Origin: Spirochaetaceae bacterium
GTDB taxonomy: Bacteria; Spirochaetota; Spirochaetia; Treponematales; Breznakiellaceae
Assembly (NCBI GenBank): GCA_031280115.1
Contig: JAITHF010000286.1
Coordinates: forward strand, 1 to 9,736
Length of the DNA: 9,736 bases
Reading direction: 5' to 3'
Numbering within the stretch: the first letter of the stretch is position 1; each line of letters opens with the position of its first letter. The translations under genes were made by a program, and so were the position numbers. The notes below the pieces were generated by a model, which did no database searches, was not told the DNA's origin, and worked only from the letters and a program-made list of their open reading frames with translations. Shown here piece after piece: positions 6,021 to 9,736 of this stretch.

Positions 6021-7166
6021 TCAGCAGGCCAGCAGTGCGGACTGGCGGGCCCCCCCGCCGGACACGACGAGTTTTCCCTGTAAGATATACCCGTTAATCT
6101 CGGTGCGGAGACCGAAATCAGAAAAATAGATTCCCGGTTCAAGGGAGAAGCACGAGCCTTCGAGCACAGGGCGGGGGTCGGGGAATTCCACTGAGTCCAA
6201 ATTCACCCCAAAGCCGTGGCACGCCGTATCAATGCTGTGCCCCAAACGGTGTTTTATGGCGGCGCCGTACCCAAGGCCGGTTAAGAGCGCTCTGGCTTCG
6301 GCGTCCACCATAGCCCCTGAAAGGGCGCTTCCTGAGGAGAGGGCCTCATCGATAAACCGGCAGACCTCTTCCCGGACATGAATAAGGCCGGCAAACGCCT
6401 TTTCAACACGGGAAGGGGGCGAAGCGCCGAAGACGCCCGCCCATGAAATATCCCCGTAGATACTTCCCTCCTGATCTTCTTTCCCCCATATATCAAACTG
6501 CACCACGTCCCCTTCGGCTAAGGCGGCGCCGGCGCCGCAGAAGTCATAGTGGGGGTCCGCCGAATGAACCCCGGCCCCGACAATAGGGGGATGGCTGGTT
6601 ATCATGCCCCGTTCCGCAAGCCCTTCCAGCATGGCTTTGCGTATCTGCCCCTCATAGAGGGGCTTTCCCGCCTTATACGCCGCGGCAGTCTGTTCCCAGG
6701 CGGCCATAACAATCTCATACAGCGCGGCCACGGCTTTTTCATGGGATGCGGCGCCTTTTTCGTCAAGAAGGCTGGCGAACCGCTGTATCAGGCCCCCGGC
6801 CGGCGCGAGGGCAAGGCCCGCGCCGGCAAAGAGCGCGGCTGATCCTGCGTCAAGGTACGAAATGGCCGGAAGGTCTTCGGATGCCTGTACGCCCCAGACC
6901 TTGCCTGCCAGGGGCGCGAGGGCCGCGGCCAGCTCAGAGCGGCTGGCGTACAGGGTTTGGGAACCGGCAAGGCCGGAGAGAATGTCTTTTTCAACGGCGG
7001 GAACGATTTTATACGGCTCCCCCTGGGCGGGAACCGCGTATACCCACAGGCGGGAATTGTGCGCCCCCCGGGGAATACGCAGTATAGTATCTGAAATGAT
7101 GTCCTGATGGCGGATGTTACAAAAAAGCCATCCGTCGAGGCGTTCCTCCCGGAGGGCTTTCTGCAT
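6021..7166 (-). CDS. M24-family metallopeptidase, Xaa-Pro aminopeptidase-like
   Basis: Seen: 381 residues from ATG at 7166. An N-terminal creatinase-like domain spans about 1-135, followed by the pita-bread catalytic domain. All five dinuclear-metal ligands are present: D225 (QFDIWG), D239 (YGDISW), H310 (HRLGHSID), E343 (LEPGIY) and E356 (RTEINGY). HPPIVGAGVHSADPHY probably supplies the substrate-binding histidine. Known: such enzymes remove N-terminal residues before proline, but M24 also contains creatinase-like and non-peptidase members, so specificity is open. No signal peptide, so cytoplasmic. Start choice: an ATG at 7193 would overlap the upstream gene by 14 nt but has no Shine-Dalgarno. 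The ATG at 7166 has AGGGAG 9 nt upstream, overlapping the upstream stop codon, which points to translational coupling. The longer form adds 9 residues. Confidence 0.92.
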   Translation of the reverse strand: MQKALREERLDGWLFCNIRHQDIISDTILRIPRGAHNSRLWVYAVPAQGEPYKIVPAVEKDILSGLAGSQTLYASRSELAAALAPLAGKVWGVQASEDLPAISYLDAGSAALFAGAGLALAPAGGLIQRFASLLDEKGAASHEKAVAALYEIVMAAWEQTAAAYKAGKPLYEGQIRKAMLEGLAERGMITSHPPIVGAGVHSADPHYDFCGAGAALAEGDVVQFDIWGKEDQEGSIYGDISWAGVFGASPPSRVEKAFAGLIHVREEVCRFIDEALSSGSALSGAMVDAEARALLTGLGYGAAIKHRLGHSIDTACHGFGVNLDSVEFPDPRPVLEGSCFSLEPGIYFSDFGLRTEINGYILQGKLVVSGGGARQSALLAC

Positions 7167-7175
7167 ACGGCCAAG

Positions 7176-7181
7176 CTCCCT
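7176..7181 (-). promoter_or_regulatory. Shine-Dalgarno AGGGAG overlapping the upstream stop codon
   Basis: AGGGAG (minus strand) shares bases with the TAG stop (7182-7180) of the secreted protein gene and is 9 nt from the ATG at 7166. It is the basis for preferring that start for the M24 gene. Confidence 0.6.
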
Positions 7182-7638
7182 ATTGGGGCTCATTAGAAAA
7201 CACGAGTTTTAAATCGCTTACATCTTCAAAGTTTTCATCCAGGTTCACCCCCCGCAGCACGGTGCCCCAACTGGGATGCCCCCGTTCCTTGCGCACGTAC
7301 AGGCGCACATGGCTGAATTCGCCGTTCCGGTAATACACCGTAAGATAGGGCCAGAAATTGCCGGGCCCCAAGAGGATAATCTCTCCCTTAGGGGGCTCGC
7401 CGCTTTCTTTGCGCGGGCCGTCCCTAAACCATTCAAGAGGGATATACGTCCGGGCGCTGCTTGTTCCGGTGGCGCCGGTCTGGTAGTCAATCACATACCC
7501 CTTCCGGTACGGGTACACCCGCTCAATGGGAACGTTGACATAATAATAAGCCCCGCCCATGCCGGTATCCTGCGCGGCAACAGGCATAATCGCTATAAAC
7601 GCGCTGCAAAGCACGCTCACCCAAAAGATCCTTTTCAT
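7180..7638 (-). CDS. Small secreted hypothetical protein
   Basis: Seen: 152 residues. The signal peptide MKRIFWVSVLCSAFIAIMP is followed by VAAQ and probable cleavage near residue 22. The mature part of about 130 residues is rich in aromatic residues and charge (YYYVNVPIERVYPYRKGY, then YIPLEWF, then FWPYLTVYYRNGEFSHVRLY), suggesting a small beta-rich periplasmic or outer-membrane-associated domain. No cysteine remains in the mature part, so it is not a lipoprotein. I do not recognise the family and assign no function. The start is firm: GGAGG lies 6 nt before the ATG, with a strong promoter 66 nt further upstream. It is the first gene of the probable operon with the M24 and DHH genes. Confidence 0.85.
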   Translation of the reverse strand: MKRIFWVSVLCSAFIAIMPVAAQDTGMGGAYYYVNVPIERVYPYRKGYVIDYQTGATGTSSARTYIPLEWFRDGPRKESGEPPKGEIILLGPGNFWPYLTVYYRNGEFSHVRLYVRKERGHPSWGTVLRGVNLDENFEDVSDLKLVFSNEPQ

Positions 7639-7703
7639 CCTGAACCTCCATTTTAAAAATTCGGATAAAATTTAAGTTTAGATTCTTTAACGAAACTGTA
7701 TTG

Positions 7704-7732
7704 AATATATCAGGTCTTTTCGTAATTTGCAA
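7704..7732 (-). promoter_or_regulatory. Sigma70-like promoter of the secreted protein-M24-DHH operon
   Basis: Minus strand: -35 TTGCAA (7732-7727), 17-nt spacer, -10 TATATT (7709-7704). Predicted start near 7697, giving a leader of about 59 nt. It borders the repeat island on its right. Confidence 0.72.
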
Positions 7733-7833
7733 GGGGGGTTGCCCCAAAGACCGGGCGTTTTTTTCCGCCCCCTGCGCCCCCTGCGGCAGCCGCAGGCTGT
7801 TTCAAGTGCTTCCTGTAGCGATAGGGTTTGCAC

Positions 7834-7863
7834 GTTTAGTCACAACCCAGAAGCGGCGCCTCA
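7834..7863 (+). repeat. Outer inverted repeat, left arm (30 bp)
   Basis: Exact reverse complement of 8462-8491, containing TAGTCACAACCCAGAAGCGG. Similarity continues more loosely: GGGTTTG before the core, CAGGAAGC and GGGGGTTTGGGGG after it, in the same order in both arms. Confidence 0.88.
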
Positions 7864-7914
7864 TCGCGCTTCGATGGCGTTAGTGACGCACCGCAGGAAG
7901 CCGTTGGCTGGGGG

Positions 7915-7938
7915 TTTGGGGGAACTGGTTCCCCCAAA
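7915..7938. repeat. Perfect 11-bp-arm palindrome
   Basis: TTTGGGGGAAC (7915-7925), TG, GTTCCCCCAAA (7928-7938). It forms the junction between the outer repeat and the left arm of the inner inverted repeat. No T-run follows on either strand, so it is not an ordinary terminator. Confidence 0.75.
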
Positions 7939-7971
7939 TTCTTCCCAAAGAGGCGCGCAGCGCCGATAATT
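7931..7971 (+). repeat. Inner inverted repeat, left arm
   Basis: Reverse complement of 8169-8209 with only a few differences over 41 nt. Shared blocks are CCCCCAAATTCTT, AAAGAGGCGCG and GCGCCGATAATT. It contains its own GGCGC/GCGCC hairpin, so each arm is a stem-loop within a larger inverted repeat. Confidence 0.8.
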
Positions 7972-8007
7972 TGTTATAACACAATGATTTATGCGGAGAC
8001 AGGATAG

Positions 8008-8133
8008 TTTATTTTGCTGGCAAACAAACTTATTCTGCTGGCAAAAAAACTTATTCTGCTAGCAAACAAACTTATTCTGCTAGCAAACAAACTTATTCTG
8101 CTAGCAAACAAACTCACTTTGCCGGCAAAAAAA
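8008..8133 (+). repeat. 21-bp tandem array, six contiguous units
   Basis: Units start at 8008, 8029, 8050, 8071, 8092 and 8113. Units 3-5 are identical (CTTATTCTGCTAGCA followed by AACAAA); units 1, 2 and 6 differ at a few positions. There are no spacers. Each unit carries a central palindrome (GCTAGC or GCCGGC, or near-palindromic GCTGGC). Plus strand from TTG 8014, one frame stays open for 60 codons to a TAA at 8194-8196 and reads as a heptad LANKLIL repeated. AGGA lies about 10 nt before that TTG, but I see no promoter, so I do not call a gene. Confidence 0.92.
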
Positions 8134-8168
8134 CCGGTTTTCCTGCCGCGCTCTGTTATTATAATAAA

Positions 8169-8209
8169 AATTATCGGCGCTTTCGCGCCTCTTTAAGAGA
8201 ATTTGGGGG
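8169..8209 (-). repeat. Inner inverted repeat, right arm
   Basis: Partner of 7931-7971. It contains GGCGC-TTTC-GCGCC followed by TCTTT, and ends in AATTTGGGGG. The two arms enclose the 21-bp array, making a cassette of about 280 bp. Confidence 0.8.
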
Positions 8210-8221
8210 CTTTTTGTATCA

Positions 8222-8407
8222 GCGCGTCATGGTTTGCGCCGTCTTTTGCGAACTCCGCGTAAGGGAACAGCCTTAGGCTGCCGGCGCTTCATGGTTTGCG
8301 CCTTCTTTTGCGAACTTCCCGTAAGGGAACAGCCTTCGGCTGCCGGCGCTTCATGGTTTGCGGCTCATAGTGCAAACGGCGGCTGCTGAAACAGCCTTAG
8401 GCTGCCC
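8222..8407 (+). repeat. 62-bp tandem array, three units
   Basis: Units start at 8222, 8284 and 8346. Units 1 and 2 are nearly identical; unit 3 keeps the first 15 bases and the end (AACAGCCTTAGGCTGCC) but differs in the middle. Each carries a CAGCC/GGCTG hairpin; unit 2 also has TTCCC-GTAA-GGGAA, which is damaged in unit 1. No long open frame fits the period (62 is not a multiple of 3). Confidence 0.88.
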
Positions 8408-8461
8408 CCAAACCCCCCGCTAGTGCTTCCTGTGCTGCGCCCATACGCCTGCGAATTCCGC

Positions 8462-8491
8462 TGAGGCGCCGCTTCTGGGTTGTGACTAAAC
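8462..8491 (-). repeat. Outer inverted repeat, right arm (30 bp)
   Basis: Exact reverse complement of 7834-7863. It starts 13 nt beyond the omptin stop codon on the minus strand. A further shared block, CGCCCCCTGCGG, is the end of the omptin coding sequence itself and also occurs at 7775-7786. Confidence 0.88.
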
Positions 8492-8503
8492 CCACAAACC
8501 CGC

Positions 8504-9490
8504 TCACCGCAGGGGGCGGGGGGGCCATATTTCTTCGGGGTAGAGCATAATGCCGATGCTGAACCAGAACAGGTGGCTTACCATCTTTGATTGATAGGCG
8601 TTGTCCCATACAAGCCCGTTATCATACCCCATAGCGCCTATGCCGGAGGAGCCTTTGGTGGGAAAAAGCCCCTCGTAGCCGAAGGACGCCATAAAATAAT
8701 GCCCCGTTTTCTTAACCGGCGAATAAACAAGAAAAACCTCCGCAAGACAGCCCGTCCCGCCGCGCATCTCATCATGGAAGCGCGTCGCCCTCAAGTAATG
8801 GCTGTCTATGGTCTTAACCTCCAGATACGGATACCATACGGTTGTAAGCCCCAGGGTGAAACGGTCGTTTATCCAAAAACTCGTGTCCAGATTGATCGTG
8901 GGAAACCAGGTGGATTCTTCATAGGAGATAATCGCGCCGGCCATGCCTTGTTTCGGCGTATCTTCCGACCATGCGCCTGAAACAGGATACTGGACGAACC
9001 CGTCAGCAGCGGTCCATTTCCGGCTGCGGAAGAGGACGCCTATACCCGGGGCAAACGAAAACCTGCCTGCTGAAAAAAAACAGCCTATTTCAGGCTCGAT
9101 TTCAAGGTGCTTGTCAAACATGGCGTTGTGTTCCGAGTAGTGGGAGCGGGCGCCGCTGTCAGGCAGCATATAGTCGTAATCCCGCATACGGCCGCTCTGT
9201 ATGGGGATGGCCGTGAGCACGCTTACCCGCAGGAAGATGTTCCAGATAGTAAATTCCCCGATAAGGTCCAGGAAGGGGACAAAGTTCTCCTCCCATTCAA
9301 GGCGGCTCAAGTCCTGTTCCCGCCCCCTTTCGTAGACGTATTCGGTCATGCCGCCGAATAATACGCCTGTGAAAAGCTGGATAGAGCCGCCCAGGGGTAC
9401 TTCCGCATGCCCGGGCCCGGCGGCAAGCATAACCAGCGCCGGGAGGAGGGCTTTTTGGAGGGTCAGGTGTTTTTTTGGCCGGCGTTTCAT
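8504..9490 (-). CDS. Omptin-family outer-membrane aspartyl protease (MEROPS A26-like)
   Basis: Seen: 328 residues. The signal peptide spans about 1-29 (cleavage after AAGPGHA), followed by a beta-barrel with many aromatic alternating strands. The catalytic pairs of OmpT (D83/D85 and D210/H212) are matched by D104/D106 in MRDYDYM and D229/H231 in TIDSHYLR. LSRLEWEENFVP (61-72) matches the omptin LSKLDWK-type block, and FRSRKWTAADG lies at the position of the OmpT RYSFTARGG strand. Length of about 300 mature residues fits the family. Known: omptins cleave between basic residues at the cell surface. The C-terminus is odd: the last strand (HLFWFSIGIMLYP) is followed by EEIWPPRPLR instead of ending on an aromatic residue. 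Shine-Dalgarno is weak (AGAGAG, 7 nt before the ATG). Omptins are best known from Gammaproteobacteria. Confidence 0.87.
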   Translation of the reverse strand: MKRRPKKHLTLQKALLPALVMLAAGPGHAEVPLGGSIQLFTGVLFGGMTEYVYERGREQDLSRLEWEENFVPFLDLIGEFTIWNIFLRVSVLTAIPIQSGRMRDYDYMLPDSGARSHYSEHNAMFDKHLEIEPEIGCFFSAGRFSFAPGIGVLFRSRKWTAADGFVQYPVSGAWSEDTPKQGMAGAIISYEESTWFPTINLDTSFWINDRFTLGLTTVWYPYLEVKTIDSHYLRATRFHDEMRGGTGCLAEVFLVYSPVKKTGHYFMASFGYEGLFPTKGSSGIGAMGYDNGLVWDNAYQSKMVSHLFWFSIGIMLYPEEIWPPRPLR

Positions 9491-9498
9491 CTTTTCGC

Positions 9499-9531
9499 TC
9501 TCTTTTTATGTTCTTTTTATGTTCTTTTTAC
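9499..9531. repeat. 11-bp direct repeat, about three units, upstream of the omptin gene
   Basis: The motif ATAAAAAGAAC on the minus strand occurs about three times in phase just before the omptin start, the outer copies being imperfect. The 11-bp period equals about one DNA turn, which is also the spacing of direct half-sites for OmpR/PhoB-type regulators. No clear -35/-10 lies nearby, so it may only be slippage-prone sequence. Confidence 0.5.
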
Positions 9532-9605
9532 TCGTTCTCCTGCTCGCGGACGCCGGACGGGATCTTAAAAAAGCGGGAAAGAGCGCGTCCGGCAAAGGCG
9601 CTCAT
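9528..9605 (-). CDS. Possible 25-codon ORF coupled to the upstream gene
   Basis: ATG at 9605 overlaps the TGA of the right-edge gene (TGATG) and reads MSAFAGRALSRFFKIPSGVR before five more residues and TAA. Such overlaps allow re-initiation, but there is no Shine-Dalgarno, the peptide is very short and it resembles nothing I know. It fills most of the gap before the omptin gene. Chance is the more likely explanation. Confidence 0.15.
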   Translation of the reverse strand: MSAFAGRALSRFFKIPSGVREQENE

Positions 9606-9736
9606 CACTCGTTTTTCAATGCCATCTGCCGCTCATATTCCTGTTTGATTTCATCGGCTTTTTCGTAGCCGGCCTTATGCCAGCCATAGTCAAAAAACCT
9701 CGTGTTCGGAGCAATCTCCCAAATGGGGATAAGGTC
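9605..9736 (-). CDS. C-terminal 43 residues of an unrecognised protein (5' end outside window)
   Basis: The minus-strand frame is open from the right edge to TGA at 9607-9605. It includes NTRFFDYGWHKAGYEKADE and ends in a charged helix (IKQEYERQMALKNE). Composition, with balanced charge and aromatic residues, looks like real coding sequence rather than a shadow, and no other frame covers it. The family is not recognisable from this fragment. It lies 114 nt upstream of the omptin start in the same direction, with no terminator between, so the two may be co-transcribed. Confidence 0.65.
   Translation of the reverse strand, partial: DLIPIWEIAPNTRFFDYGWHKAGYEKADEIKQEYERQMALKNE

Larger units (their letters stand above)
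7740..8510. repeat. Repeat island: nested inverted repeats around two tandem arrays
   Basis: About 770 bp with no convincing gene but at least five ordered repeat families. These are an outer inverted repeat (7834-7863 and 8462-8491, 30 bp perfect, with weaker similarity over about 100 bp), a 22-bp perfect hairpin (7915-7938), an inner inverted repeat (7931-7971 and 8169-8209), a 21-bp tandem array (8008-8133) and a 62-bp tandem array (8222-8407). There is no transposase and no clear target-site duplication. It may be a non-autonomous mobile element, several nested ones, or a recombination-built cluster of intergenic repeats. Confidence 0.7.

Noticed and set aside
5325..6083. 252-codon plus-strand open frame
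   Set aside because: Antisense to the DHH gene and running into the M24 gene; arises from GC-rich codon bias, with no start signals.
7834..7900. Integron attC site (GTTAGTG near 7879)
   Set aside because: The heptamer does not fit GTTRRRY, the paired inverse core is absent, and there is no integrase.
8008..8133. CRISPR array
   Set aside because: The 21-bp units are contiguous with no spacers, and there are no cas genes in the window.
8014..8196. 60-codon heptad-repeat peptide as a gene
   Set aside because: It starts at TTG just after an in-frame TAG, lacks a promoter, and is fully explained by the tandem array; kept as a finding but not as a CDS.
1..9736. tRNA or rRNA genes
   Set aside because: No T-arm GGTTCGA-type motif with matching acceptor stem was found on either strand by reading, and no rRNA core sequence was seen.

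Overview
The window looks like a chromosomal segment of a spirochete, most likely a treponeme of the termite-gut type (Treponema/Leadbettera/Breznakiella). The evidence is mid-GC DNA with AT-rich promoters, a long TpLRR/BspA-type surface protein, an HndA/HndC-type hydrogenase module, and small secreted proteins with signal peptides. Species assignment is inference. Every gene I accept is on the minus strand, so transcription runs from right to left.

From right to left: (i) the 3' end of an unrecognised gene (9605-9736). (ii) An omptin-family outer-membrane aspartyl protease (8504-9490). (iii) A repeat-dense island of about 770 bp without a gene (about 7740-8510). It holds a 30-bp perfect inverted repeat, a nested 41-nt inverted repeat, a 21-bp tandem array and a 62-bp tandem array. 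(iv) A probable operon from a sigma70-like promoter at 7704-7732: a small secreted hypothetical protein, an M24 Xaa-Pro-aminopeptidase-like enzyme, and a DHH/DHHA1 NrnA-like phosphoesterase (7638 down to 4911). (v) A 715-bp stretch (4197-4910) with two strong minus-strand promoters, a compact GC-rich structured element, and an intrinsic terminator inside the leader of the next gene. (vi) A secreted 622-aa LRR_5/TpLRR protein (2328-4196) with its own terminator. (vii) The start of a hydrogenase operon, hndA (NuoE-like) then hndC (NuoF-like, cut by the left edge), driven by a near-consensus promoter through a structured 5' leader.

How the genes work together: HndA and HndC form the flavin/NAD(P)H and electron-transfer arm of a multimeric [FeFe] hydrogenase; the catalytic subunit would lie beyond the left edge. 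The peptidase and phosphoesterase suggest peptide and nanoRNA/pAp recycling. The LRR protein and omptin are envelope or surface proteins.

The least explained material is non-coding: the nested repeat island, which also supplies the last codons and stop of the omptin gene, and the promoter-to-terminator unit upstream of the LRR gene, which could be a small RNA or an attenuated leader. No search or folding software was available, so homology statements rest on motif recognition and helices were paired by eye.
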